Assembly (NCBI GenBank): GCA_017500935.1
Contig: JAFVXW010000018.1
Location: 36,051 to 100,050, forward strand
DNA: 64,000 bases
DNA from: Lachnospiraceae bacterium
Lineage (GTDB): Bacteria > Bacillota > Clostridia > Lachnospirales > Lachnospiraceae
Direction of reading: 5' to 3'
The notes under the pieces are model-generated. The model saw only the letters and a list, made by a program, of their open reading frames with translations, searched no databases and was not told the DNA's origin. This document shows, piece by piece, positions 46,231-54,999 of this stretch (positions are counted from its first letter, which is position 1; every line of letters starts with the position of its first letter). The translations under genes were made by a program, and so were the position numbers.

Positions 46231-46261
46231 ACGCTACACCTTCCACCAAGGGAAAGGTCAA
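46231..46261 (-). promoter_or_regulatory. MerR-type promoter with 19-bp spacer and dyad operator
   Basis: Minus strand TTGACC (46261-46256), then exactly 19 bases, then TAGCGT (46236-46231). The spacer region holds the dyad ACCTTCCACCAAGGGAAAGGT (46238-46258 on the plus strand; arms ACCTTCC/GGaAAGGT). The over-long spacer with a central dyad is the signature of promoters twisted by MerR proteins. Confidence 0.78.
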
Positions 46262-46279
46262 GGGATTTTTGAAAATTCC

Positions 46280-46453
46280 TTAAACAAACTGATTTCTGGC
46301 GGCATCATAATAATAATTTATGCCCGCAAGCTTGTCTGTGATCTCCTGCTTGTCCACATCCAGGTCATCGCACAGGGCATCAAGATCTTTGTAATAGTCG
46401 CGCAGCTTCAGATTCAAAAAGCTTAAAAGCATTACAGGGTCCTTGGGTATCAT
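46280..46453 (-). CDS. DUF4250 domain protein
   Basis: 57 residues beginning MIPKDPVMLLSFLNLKLRD. The ATG at 46453 lies 8 bases after GGAGG; earlier ATGs overlap the site. This is a full-length DUF4250 protein, a small soluble helical family of clostridia with no known role. Ends with YYYDAARNQFV. Lies between clpB and merR on the same strand. Confidence 0.85.
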   Translation of the reverse strand: MIPKDPVMLLSFLNLKLRDYYKDLDALCDDLDVDKQEITDKLAGINYYYDAARNQFV

Positions 46454-46522
46454 AATCATATCCTCCATTTTACATAATGTTACCCCCGATGGACATTAGT
46501 TTCCACCGGGGGATAGGTGATC

Positions 46523-49105
46523 TTATTTTCTTTTTGCGGCAAGTATACCGTTTTCTGCTGTGATCAGAATCGTGTCACCCATCTGCACCTGATCAGAAAG
46601 GATCAGTCTGGCAGAAAGAGTCTCCACATATTTCTGAACATAACGCTTTAAGGGGCGGGCACCATAAACAGGATCATACGCCTGCTCTACCACGTGTGCC
46701 TGTGCTTCAGGCGTCAGTTCAATGCGCAGCTGTCTGTCCTCCAGACGGCGGTTCAAATCCGCAATAATTAAGTGAATGATACCACTGATATTGTCCTTCG
46801 TCAAAGGTTTAAACAGAATCGTCTCATCCAGACGGTTTAAAAATTCCGGTCTGAAATGGCTTCTCAGCTCACCCATCACCATATTTTCCGCTTCCGGTCT
46901 GATATTTCCCTCCGCGTCAATGCCGTCCAGCAGATAATGTGCGCCGATGTTGCTTGTCATGATCAGGATGGTGTTTTTAAAATCCACCGTTCTGCCCTGG
47001 GAATCCGTGATACGGCCGTCATCCAGCACCTGTAAAAGTACATTGAACACATCGGGATGGGCTTTTTCAATCTCGTCAAACAAAACAACGGAATAGGGTT
47101 TTCTGCGGACAGCCTCTGTCAGCTGACCACCTTCCTCATATCCAACGTATCCGGGAGGCGCTCCGATGAGTCTGGATACAGAATACTTCTCCATGTACTC
47201 ACTCATGTCGATACGAACCATATTGTTTTCATCGTCGAACAAGGATGCTGCCAGTGCTTTTGCAAGCTCGGTCTTGCCCACACCGGTGGGACCCAAAAAC
47301 AGGAAGGAACCGATGGGCTTTGTAGGATCTTTAATTCCTGCTTTGGAACGGATAATGGCTTCCGTCACCTTGGTTACGCCCTCATCCTGTCCGATGACAC
47401 GGTGATGCAGCTCTTCATCCAAATGTAAGGTTTTGCTCCGCTCGCTCTCTGTCAGCTTGGAAACCGGAATACCGGTCCATCTGGAAATGATTTTGGCGAT
47501 TTCTTCATCAGTCACCGCCTCATGCACCAAAGAGCGATCCTCTTTTTTCACATTCTGTTCTTCAATCTCCAGCTGCTGCTTTAAACCGGGCAGCTTTCCA
47601 TAGGCCAGCTCTGCTGCCTTTTCCAGATTGCCTTCCTGCTGGGCGATCTGAATCTGACTGTTGACCGCCTCAATCTCCTCACGCAGATGAGACAGGCGCT
47701 CCACGCTCTTTTTCTCATTGTCCCACTGGGCTTTTTGGGTATTGAAATCGGATTTTAACTCTGCCAGTTCCTTCTGCAGTGCCTCCAGACGCTCGCGGCT
47801 TAACTGATCCTCTTCTTTTTTCAAAGCAGCCTCTTCAATCTCCATCTGCATGATCCGGCGCTGCAGCTCATCCAGTTCGGTGGGCATGGAATCCAGCTCC
47901 GTCTTGATCAGCGCACAGGCCTCATCCACCAGATCGATCGCTTTGTCCGGCAGAAATCTGTCTGAAATATAGCGGTTGGAAAGGATCGCCGCACTCACCA
48001 GCGCATTGTCCAGAATTTTCACGCCATGGTAGACTTCGTAACGGTCTTTTAAACCGCGCAGGATAGAAATAGTATCCTCTACGGTAGGTTCATCCACCAG
48101 CACCGGCTGAAAACGGCGTTCCAGCGCGGCATCTTTTTCAATATATTTACGGTATTCATCCAGCGTGGTCGCACCCACACAATGCAGCTCGCCCCTTGCC
48201 AGCATGGGCTTCAACAGATTGCCGGCATCCATGGCACCGTCGGTTTTGCCTGCACCCACAATGGTGTGCAGCTCGTCGATGAAAAGAATGATCTGGCCGT
48301 CACTTTTTTTGACATCCTCAAGCACCGCTTTTAAACGTTCCTCAAATTCGCCACGATACTTGGCGCCTGCCACCAGCGCGCCCATATCCAGAGAAAAAAT
48401 CTTCTTATCCTTTAAGCCCTGCGGCACATCTCCGCGCACGATACGCTGTGCCAGTCCTTCCACAACCGCAGTCTTGCCGACACCGGGCTCACCGATGAGC
48501 ACCGGATTATTTTTGGTCTTTCTGGACAAAATCCGGATCACATTGCGGATCTCTGCATCTCTGCCGATTACCGGGTCCAGCTTCTGGGCTCTCGCACGCT
48601 CCACCAGATCCTGACCGTATTTTTCCAGTGTATCATAAGTCGCCTCGGGATTGTCGCTGGTCACGCGCTGATTGCCGCGCACGGTGGACAACGCCTGTAA
48701 AAAGCGCTCTCTGGTAATGCCATACTCTGCAAAGATTGCTTTCAGTTCCTTGTTGGGATGATGCAGCATGGAAAGAAACAGATGCTCTACGGACACATAT
48801 TCGTCACCCATCTGCTTTGCCTCATCCTCTGCATGGATCAGTACCTGATTCAAATCCTTGCCGATAAAAATCTGACCGCCCTGCACCTTCACACGCTTCT
48901 CAAGTGCAGCCTGTGCCCTGCGCACAAAATGCTCCTTCTGGATCTCCATCTTCTCGATAAGCTTTAAGATCAGGCTGTCTTCTATTGTCAGAAGGCTGTA
49001 CAGCAGATGCTCCTGCTCAATTTCCTGATTGCCGTACTCGTAAGCCAGCTTTTCGCAGCCCTGTACGGCTTCCATGGATTTCTGCGTAAATTTGGAAATA
49101 TTCAT
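46523..49105 (-). CDS. clpB: ATP-dependent chaperone ClpB
   Basis: 860 residues, standard ClpB length: N domain (1-145), NBD1 with Walker [12 protein letters not shown] near 205, the long coiled-coil middle domain (about 400-530), and NBD2 with Walker [13 protein letters not shown] near 605. Disaggregase working with DnaK. Controlled by a promoter overlapping CIRCE, which implies HrcA repression. A CCCCCG/CGGGGG hairpin follows the stop (46,483-46,512) but lacks a T run. Confidence 0.97.
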   Translation of the reverse strand: MNISKFTQKSMEAVQGCEKLAYEYGNQEIEQEHLLYSLLTIEDSLILKLIEKMEIQKEHFVRRAQAALEKRVKVQGGQIFIGKDLNQVLIHAEDEAKQMGDEYVSVEHLFLSMLHHPNKELKAIFAEYGITRERFLQALSTVRGNQRVTSDNPEATYDTLEKYGQDLVERARAQKLDPVIGRDAEIRNVIRILSRKTKNNPVLIGEPGVGKTAVVEGLAQRIVRGDVPQGLKDKKIFSLDMGALVAGAKYRGEFEERLKAVLEDVKKSDGQIILFIDELHTIVGAGKTDGAMDAGNLLKPMLARGELHCVGATTLDEYRKYIEKDAALERRFQPVLVDEPTVEDTISILRGLKDRYEVYHGVKILDNALVSAAILSNRYISDRFLPDKAIDLVDEACALIKTELDSMPTELDELQRRIMQMEIEEAALKKEEDQLSRERLEALQKELAELKSDFNTQKAQWDNEKKSVERLSHLREEIEAVNSQIQIAQQEGNLEKAAELAYGKLPGLKQQLEIEEQNVKKEDRSLVHEAVTDEEIAKIISRWTGIPVSKLTESERSKTLHLDEELHHRVIGQDEGVTKVTEAIIRSKAGIKDPTKPIGSFLFLGPTGVGKTELAKALAASLFDDENNMVRIDMSEYMEKYSVSRLIGAPPGYVGYEEGGQLTEAVRRKPYSVVLFDEIEKAHPDVFNVLLQVLDDGRITDSQGRTVDFKNTILIMTSNIGAHYLLDGIDAEGNIRPEAENMVMGELRSHFRPEFLNRLDETILFKPLTKDNISGIIHLIIADLNRRLEDRQLRIELTPEAQAHVVEQAYDPVYGARPLKRYVQKYVETLSARLILSDQVQMGDTILITAENGILAAKRK

Positions 49106-49168
49106 ACAATTCCTCCGTTTCTGAACTTTTATGTTCTATTATCACTATAACATTTGTTATCTGGGAAC

Positions 49169-49211
49169 AATATAGCACTCGTTGTTAGCACTGTCAAGAG
49201 ATGAGTGCTAA
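49169..49211 (-). promoter_or_regulatory. clpB promoter overlapping a CIRCE element
   Basis: CIRCE: TTAGCACTG (49185-49193), 9 bases, GAGTGCTAA (49203-49211), one mismatch from the consensus. The minus-strand sigma-A promoter TTGACA (49197-49192), 17 bases, TATATT (49174-49169) overlaps it, so HrcA would block RNA polymerase. An extra half-site TAGCACTC lies at 49173-49180. Confidence 0.9.
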
Positions 49212-49277
49212 CGGAATTATTAAAAAAAAGTAAAGCCGCTGGTGTTTGGCGGCTTTACCAGTATGACACATTTGTAT

Positions 49278-50090
49278 TTATTTTATTTTCTCTGCAAGCA
49301 GAATATCCATACAATGCTGATGCGGTATGTTGCCGCTATTACAGTCAAAAATCACTTCTTCCGTTTTTCTCAACAGCCAATCATGATAACACATGAAAAG
49401 TTCTCCCGATTTCCACGGATATCTGCCGGTTACCTCTTCATCCGGTGACTGTGCGATAAACGGCTTTTCCACAAACACATTTATCGCATGAATCCCCCTT
49501 TCATTGGTATGCGTTTTCAGATTTTCTGTAAGTTCTGCCCTTATATCCGGAGTAATATAATGAAAGACACCGCTGCTGAAAATAATATCAAACTTTTCAG
49601 ACAGCCTGTAATCCAATATGTTTGCCCTGAAAAAATCCACGTAAGTTCCGCATTTTTCAGCTAACCTTTTTCCCTTTTCAAGACCGGAATCCGACACATC
49701 AAAGGCCGATACAAGATATCCGTTTTTGGCAAGAAAAACTGCATCTTTGCCTTCACCGCATCCCATATCCAGAACTTTTAAAGGCTTAACCGGCGGCCTC
49801 AGCTTCATGATTTCATAACATAAGCTGTTTGGAACGATTCCCCAATAATATTCCTCTGACTGATATCTTTTTTCATAATCCGTCACCACTGCGGAACGAT
49901 ATCCAAGGAGCGCATCCACGCTGGTTCCCAGGATTGCGGCAATTGCCGGAAGCAATTCTATCTCAGGACACGCTGTACCGTTCTCCCACTTCGACACAGC
50001 CTGAAAGGAAACATGCAGTTTATCTGCCAATGTCTGCTGTGTGTAGCCAAGTGCTTTTCTTTTATGTAAAATCATTGATCCCAGATTCAT
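49278..50090 (-). CDS. HTH regulator fused to a SAM methyltransferase
   Basis: 270 residues. Residues 1-62 are an XRE/Cro HTH (RKALGYTQQTLADKLHVSFQ, AVSKWENGTACPE). From about 90 a class-I methyltransferase follows, with motif I VLDMGCGEGKDAVFLA and motif post-I VSAFDVSDSGLEKG; it resembles TehB-type methylases. Start after GGGAGG. The enzyme domain may sense or modify a ligand while the HTH controls DNA; that is inference. Confidence 0.87.
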   Translation of the reverse strand: MNLGSMILHKRKALGYTQQTLADKLHVSFQAVSKWENGTACPEIELLPAIAAILGTSVDALLGYRSAVVTDYEKRYQSEEYYWGIVPNSLCYEIMKLRPPVKPLKVLDMGCGEGKDAVFLAKNGYLVSAFDVSDSGLEKGKRLAEKCGTYVDFFRANILDYRLSEKFDIIFSSGVFHYITPDIRAELTENLKTHTNERGIHAINVFVEKPFIAQSPDEEVTGRYPWKSGELFMCYHDWLLRKTEEVIFDCNSGNIPHQHCMDILLAEKIK

Positions 50091-50187
50091 TTTTGTGTAC
50101 CTCCCAAGATCAGTATATTGAAAAACGAAAGTTATGCCAATAACCGGGGAGTTTAAAAATATGGAAGGGTTCTACCAGGGGTTGAGC

Positions 50188-50961
50188 TTAACTTACATCT
50201 TTATCTGTAATAATCGTATATACTTTCGTCCCAAACTTCTCTTCCAGCATCTTTGCACCCAGATTCTGCTTTCTGGCTTCCTCATTGGTAAAATCAGCAA
50301 TGACCAAAATCCCCGCCACTTCAATGTCAGCGATTTCCTTCAGGCGTTCAATCCTCTTACATATTGTCTGCCCGGTAGTAATGAGATCGTCCACAATCAC
50401 AACTCTTTCACCGTCCTTCAATGTATGACCGCATAAAATACGTCCCTGTCTGTCCGCCACTTCTCTGTCATAACAAAAGTCTGCTGTCACACCATACTTG
50501 TTATACAAAGAACAGGCCGCTGCCGCAGAAAATGCAATTCCATGATATGCAAACCCCACGATCGCGTCAAATTCCAATCTATTTTCTCTGATACAATCAG
50601 CAAAAAACTCACCAATTTTGGCAATCTGTGCATTTGTACTGAATTTCTCTGTGTTCAGATAATAATTTTTCTTCTGTCCATTTTTCAGTTCAAATTCTCC
50701 AAACTCCAAAATACCGTTTCCCACCATAAATCTGATAAACTTTTCTTTGTAAGTAAGTGCATTCAACTTATATCCCATGAGCTCATCAATGCTTATGCCA
50801 AAATAATCGGCAAGTTTCGGCAAAATCATAATATCCGGCAGTGCAGATTCATTTTCCCACTTGCTGACAGCCTGACCTGATATTCCCAATACTTCCCCTA
50901 ACATTTCCTGTGTGACACCCTTATTCTGTCGCAATCTCTTAACGTTCGCCCCTATTGTCAT
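50188..50961 (-). CDS. HTH regulator fused to an orotate-phosphoribosyltransferase-like domain
   Basis: 257 residues from the ATG at 50961 (10 bases after AGGAGG). An XRE HTH (RLRQNKGVTQEMLGEVLGIS, AVSKWENESALPD) occupies residues 1-65. From about 75 a PyrE-like PRTase follows, with an intact PRPP motif RVVIVDDLITTGQTI near 195. It could be an active PRTase whose expression or DNA binding responds to orotate or PRPP. It shares the HTH-plus-enzyme design with the next gene, and their HTH parts are related (both VSKWEN). Confidence 0.86.
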   Translation of the reverse strand: MTIGANVKRLRQNKGVTQEMLGEVLGISGQAVSKWENESALPDIMILPKLADYFGISIDELMGYKLNALTYKEKFIRFMVGNGILEFGEFELKNGQKKNYYLNTEKFSTNAQIAKIGEFFADCIRENRLEFDAIVGFAYHGIAFSAAAACSLYNKYGVTADFCYDREVADRQGRILCGHTLKDGERVVIVDDLITTGQTICKRIERLKEIADIEVAGILVIADFTNEEARKQNLGAKMLEEKFGTKVYTIITDKDVS

Positions 50962-51140
50962 ATTCAATCTTCCTCCTAAAATATGTTAAGGTACCTTACA
51001 GGTTCAATATAACACAGACATGTCTTTCGCACACTGTAGGCTATGTTTACCTTTTTGAAACTGCCGGTTGTTTCACCAAAAAAGGAGCCGCAAAGCTCCT
51101 TTTCCATCATCCTCTCACTATCCCGGTACATATTATAAAA

Positions 51141-52076
51141 TTACTGCCAATAAGTTTCCAAATAATGTTCTGCTTCTTTCTGCGTAACAGAAGTATTTTT
51201 CAGAAGATACGCCATAGTCTGTTCTTTGGTAAGACCAAGCTCCCTGCAGGTTTGGATTGTTCCAATGATTTGACCTTCTGCACGTCCAGCAATAAGCCCC
51301 TCCTCACGTCCGGTATCAACGCCATACTGGAATTCACTTTCCCGCAGTTTTCTGATTTCTGTTTCCACATCAAATTCGTAAATAGCCATTTGGATCACCT
51401 TTGCTTTCTGGGACAAAAGAAAATCCCGTAAAATATCATTATGGATACAATCTTCTACAGCCAGATGCACTGCCTCCTCAACCGGATTGGTCTGGGTATA
51501 GTCCCGCACAGTTTGCACAAATAAACAATACTCACGAAGTGTTTTGCATTTGGACATCAGTTCCACGTTACACCCTTTGTTGATATTCAGCATCAAAACC
51601 TTTAGTTCCAGTTGGGGGTCCTGGTCCGGAACAGAAAAGGCATCCGAAAGTTTTTGGATCATACGCTCAGGCTGTTTCTGGGTTCCGTTATAAAATACAA
51701 CAAAACGCGGGGCAGGGATTTTCACCAATCGGGTGGAGTATATGGATTTGTCTCTGATATATTCCGTATAATGTGTGGCAATATACACCAGATCACGAAG
51801 TGGCATATTCGGATTAAACGATGCCTGCTGTTCATAAATATGCAGCCTGGAATCCAGAATAAATGCCACATCATCCTTGACACCCATATAGATGGCATGC
51901 TCCAAAGTTTTGACCTGCAAAACACTTTCATCTGTGTAATTGGTGTTGTTCAAGGCATTATAAAGCTGTAAAAGCTCTTTTGGATCATTGAACAAAAGAC
52001 GAAAGACCGTATCTTTGTGTTTTCGCATAACGGAGAGGGTATGCGAAGAAAGCTCCTGTTGCTGATTTTGATTCAA
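51141..52076 (-). CDS. Rpn family PD-(D/E)XK nuclease / transposase-like protein
   Basis: 311 residues. Typical Rpn order: KHKDTVFRLLFNDPKELLQLYN, YMGVKDDVAFILD, LHIYEQQASFNPNMPLRDLVY and RFVVFYNGTQ, with Asp and Glu-x-Gln active-site residues. The C-terminal part is a charged coiled region (TGREEGLIAGRAEGQIIG). The best start is TTG at 52076, 7 bases after AAGGAG. Rpn proteins promote RecA-independent recombination; family copies are scattered and mobile, but no terminal inverted repeats are seen here. Confidence 0.86.
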   Translation of the reverse strand: MNQNQQQELSSHTLSVMRKHKDTVFRLLFNDPKELLQLYNALNNTNYTDESVLQVKTLEHAIYMGVKDDVAFILDSRLHIYEQQASFNPNMPLRDLVYIATHYTEYIRDKSIYSTRLVKIPAPRFVVFYNGTQKQPERMIQKLSDAFSVPDQDPQLELKVLMLNINKGCNVELMSKCKTLREYCLFVQTVRDYTQTNPVEEAVHLAVEDCIHNDILRDFLLSQKAKVIQMAIYEFDVETEIRKLRESEFQYGVDTGREEGLIAGRAEGQIIGTIQTCRELGLTKEQTMAYLLKNTSVTQKEAEHYLETYWQ

Positions 52077-52370
52077 TCGTCAGCTCCTTTCTGCGTAAAA
52101 CGCCGGCTGATGCAGCAATATTGCATCAGTTACAGCAGAAAAGAACTGCTCTCTCCATCTTCAGCCTCTTCTGCCGGTTAAAATGTGAATGGTAAGCATA
52201 AGAGTTACTGAAAAACAGACCTTAGAATCTCTCATAGAAATAGGAACGTTATGCTTATGTTTATCATAACACCCAAAAGCAGGAATTGCAATATCAATCA
52301 CAAGTTAATTTCAAAACGTAATTACGTTACTGCATATAAAAATATATACATCCTGTACGCGGGTACGTAT
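52077..52370. other. Non-coding stretch upstream of the Rpn gene
   Basis: About 290 bases with no gene. It contains a hairpin CTGATGCA/TGCATCAG (52108-52130) and a separated inverted repeat TAAGCATAA / TTATGCTTA (52193-52201 and 52249-52257). These could be regulatory or the edge of an old insertion; nothing decisive is visible. Confidence 0.5.
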
Positions 52371-52403
52371 AAAAAAACACCGCCCGACATTCCCGTTAGG
52401 CGG
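52371..52403 (-). terminator. Terminator after the DUF47 remnant
   Basis: Stem CCGCC/GGCGG with flanking pairs, followed on the minus strand by seven T (52377-52371). Confidence 0.75.
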
Positions 52404-52433
52404 CATTCCGCATTTTTCATCCATTATTTTTCA

Positions 52434-52945
52434 TCAGGTATTCTTCATCACGATCATCTCGATGGAGTCACCCACATGCTCGCAGGCATCCGCGCAGCTT
52501 TCCATGCGGTCATAAATTTCTCTCCAGGAAATGATATCCAGCACATCGCTGCAGTGTTCACGCACACGCAGGGTTGCTTCCAGATAAAGCTTGTCGCAGA
52601 TTTCTTCCATATGGCTTAATTCAATGATCATGGAATGCAGCTTCTGGGGTTTTTTGAAGTTGGCAAGCTCAACCAGCATATCTCTCATCAGCACGCAACA
52701 GCTTACGATGCGTTCTGCAAATTTGATGGCTTCGGGAGTGATGATCTGAATCTGGTCCACATAAAACCGCTGCAGCACCTCCTCGATACAGTCGCAGACC
52801 TCGTCGATATTCTGGCTGATCACTGCCAGATCTTCGCGATCAATGGGAGTCACAAATGCCTTTGCCAGCGCCTTAGTCATTTCATGCTTTTTAGTGTCTG
52901 CGTCATGTTCATACGTGTGCATTTTTTCCAGCAATGATCTTTTTT
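52434..52945 (-). pseudogene. DUF47 phosphate-transport regulator, N-terminus lost
   Basis: The recognisable part begins at SLLEKMHTYEHDADTKKHEM and continues through FVTPIDREDLAVISQNIDEV to the usual end, about 160 of 205 residues. The first 40-45 residues are missing; their place is taken by the 3' part of the pit remnant, joined at an AAAAGATCATT-like microhomology (52,933-52,946). DUF47 proteins normally partner Pit phosphate transporters. It has no start of its own with a good ribosome site, so it is probably non-functional or made at a low level from an internal ATG. Confidence 0.82.
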
Positions 52946-53247
52946 TCCGCCGATGGAAGTTCCCACGCCCATGATGACAGAACACAAAGCCATGATCCAG
53001 ACCGGCATCTGCACAGCCTGTCCGGTACTCTGCCCATTGACCAGAAAAAGACTCAGCAAAATAACACCCATAAATTTCTGACCATCCTGCGCACCGACAT
53101 AGATCTTGTCACAACACAGGTTGCAATGGCATTGGGCGCATCTGTCCATCCATTTACCAAAATAACGCCCAGTGTCAGAAGTACAGCCAACATAAGCAGC
53201 GGATTGTCCATCATCTGTCCCCAGAAATGAGAAAATGATAAATCCAT
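52933..53247 (-). pseudogene. Remnant of a Pit-family phosphate transporter
   Basis: The start is intact: MDLSFSHFWGQ, then NGWTDAPNAIATCVVTRSMS, the first Pit signature. At about 53,095-53,102 the sequence jumps out of frame into GAQDGQKFMGVILLSLFLVNGQS and GTSIGGKK from the second half of Pit, then joins DUF47. Roughly 180 internal residues and the last membrane helices are absent; the protein ends early at VLFC. Two deletions thus collapsed a pit-DUF47 operon of about 1.6 kb into 0.8 kb. Confidence 0.85.
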
Positions 53248-53338
53248 AAAAACCTCCCGATAACGTTTTCACATATCTGTCACAACGTTAATATATGCAG
53301 TTTTATTCTATCATTTCCTCCGCTAATTTCTGATTAAG

Positions 53339-53382
53339 AAAAAGACAGGAGCAGCCAAGTTTCATAACACTCGCCGCTCCTG
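53339..53382 (-). terminator. Terminator of the M20 dipeptidase gene
   Basis: Stem CAGGAGC-GC/GC-GCTCCTG with a mismatch, then TCTTTTT on the minus strand. Confidence 0.72.
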
Positions 53383-53431
53383 CCGGTAATTCTTATTGAT
53401 ATTCCGTTTTCAGACAGCTATACCGGATGGT

Positions 53432-54826
53432 TTATTTACACAGTTTTAAAATTGCCATCGCATAGATCGCTGCACTCTTTTTCATCTGTTCCACAGACAT
53501 AAATTCATCTGCACCGTGCATACGGTTGTCCACTGCAGGATCTGCACATCCAAATGCCACACCGTTTTCGATGTGATGTACATAGGTACCGCCGCCGATG
53601 GCAATGGGTTCACCGTCGATGCCGGTAACATCCTTGTAGCAGGAAAGCAGAGTCTTTACAAATTCAGAATCCTTAGGCACATAATGAGCGGGATTCATTC
53701 CGCAGGGCTCCGGTGTAAAACCGGCTTCCACCATCTGCGCCCAGATCACATCAAGGGTATTTTCTTTTGTGCCGCAAACAGGTACACGGGAATCAAATTC
53801 TGCGCAGACAGTCTCTCCGTCATAGGCGAAAATGGTCAGACACAGAGTAAGTCTGCCGGATTCGTCTTCATGAGCCACATTCAGTGCTTTTCCGTAGTAA
53901 TCGCCGTGAGGATACAGCTTTGTCAGGTTTTCAAACAGTTTTTTCTGCTTTGCATCTGCAAAAGGCACATCACCCAGGAAAGAAAGCATTGCAGTCAGTG
54001 CGTTGTTGCCTTTTTCGGGAGATGCTGCGTGACAGGATTCACCTACAAACAGTACCTGAATGCCGTTTTCCTGCTCAGTCAGCACCGCCTGTGTACCTGT
54101 GCGCTCTGCTGCTGTCTGTGCCACTGCATTCAGCTGCGCAAACTCCATACCTGCGATCACAACAGCTGCCTTGCCGGGAACGACGTTTCTCTTGGTGCCA
54201 ACCTGGGAATAAACCAGACGCACACCTTCTGTCGCATTGGTCTTTGCTGCAAAACGCATGCCAAGAGAACCTTTTTCAATATGGATCAGCGGGAAATCCG
54301 CATCGGGAGAAACGGTCATGGGCGCATGTTTTTCAATGCCGTAATAATAGCGGATATCAGAGCTGCCGCATTCTTCATCGGAACCCCAGATCAGACGGCA
54401 GTTGCCGGAAAGCTCTGCGCCCAGTTCTCTGACTGCCATCATCGCATATAAAGCAGCAACTGCAGGACCCTTGTCATCTGCGGAACCTCTGCCGTAAAGT
54501 TTTCCGTCTTTTACAACCGGTGCAAAAGGTTCGCACACGGTAAAGCCCTCACCTGCGGGCACTACATCCAGATGCGCCAGCACATCCAGTCTGGAAGGCT
54601 TGTCATTTAAATCAGCGGTCACTACATAATTGTCATAATTTTTTGCAGCAAAGCCGCGTTTTTCAAGAATCTCCATTCCCTTTGCCAAAACCTTTGCATT
54701 GCCTTCGCCAAAGGGCATGCCGGGCTGAGCGGGCATACGTTCACTGTTGATTCTGATCAGTTCCATTGCATCTTCCAGCATTTCCTGTTCATGGGCATCA
54801 ATAAATGCCTGTATTTTGTTAAGCAT
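53432..54826 (-). CDS. M20 family dipeptidase (PepV-like)
   Basis: 464 residues from the ATG at 54826, 8 bases after AGGAGG. Zinc ligands: LAHLDVVPAGEGF with His and Asp near residue 90, RGSADDKGP with the bridging Asp, WGSDEECGSSDI with the catalytic Glu pair, and FGCADPAV/MHGADEFM at the end. PepV/Sapep enzymes cleave dipeptides in the cytoplasm. Monocistronic with its own terminator. Confidence 0.93.
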   Translation of the reverse strand: MLNKIQAFIDAHEQEMLEDAMELIRINSERMPAQPGMPFGEGNAKVLAKGMEILEKRGFAAKNYDNYVVTADLNDKPSRLDVLAHLDVVPAGEGFTVCEPFAPVVKDGKLYGRGSADDKGPAVAALYAMMAVRELGAELSGNCRLIWGSDEECGSSDIRYYYGIEKHAPMTVSPDADFPLIHIEKGSLGMRFAAKTNATEGVRLVYSQVGTKRNVVPGKAAVVIAGMEFAQLNAVAQTAAERTGTQAVLTEQENGIQVLFVGESCHAASPEKGNNALTAMLSFLGDVPFADAKQKKLFENLTKLYPHGDYYGKALNVAHEDESGRLTLCLTIFAYDGETVCAEFDSRVPVCGTKENTLDVIWAQMVEAGFTPEPCGMNPAHYVPKDSEFVKTLLSCYKDVTGIDGEPIAIGGGTYVHHIENGVAFGCADPAVDNRMHGADEFMSVEQMKKSAAIYAMAILKLCK

Positions 54827-54999
54827 GATCATATCCTCCTGTTTAAAGATCACGATAAATATTTCTTTAGATTATAGCAGATTTTTCCCGTTTCCGCATC
54901 ACAAATCTCAAATATCTGTTTCCACGATTTCATTTTTATATTATACTGATATCATGAAACAGCGTCTGTGCAGACAGACCACAGACAAAGGAGGCAATC

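Noticed and set aside
46280-46522. clpB hairpin as a full terminator
   Set aside because: The CCCCCG stem lacks a T run, so read-through into the DUF4250 gene is likely; it is mentioned only under clpB.
51141-52076. Insertion sequence
   Set aside because: Rpn-type proteins are transposase-like by fold only; no terminal inverted repeats or target duplication could be found around the gene.
52193-52257. Terminal inverted repeats of a small mobile element (TAAGCATAA/TTATGCTTA)
   Set aside because: Nine-base arms 47 bases apart with no target duplication are too weak to call.
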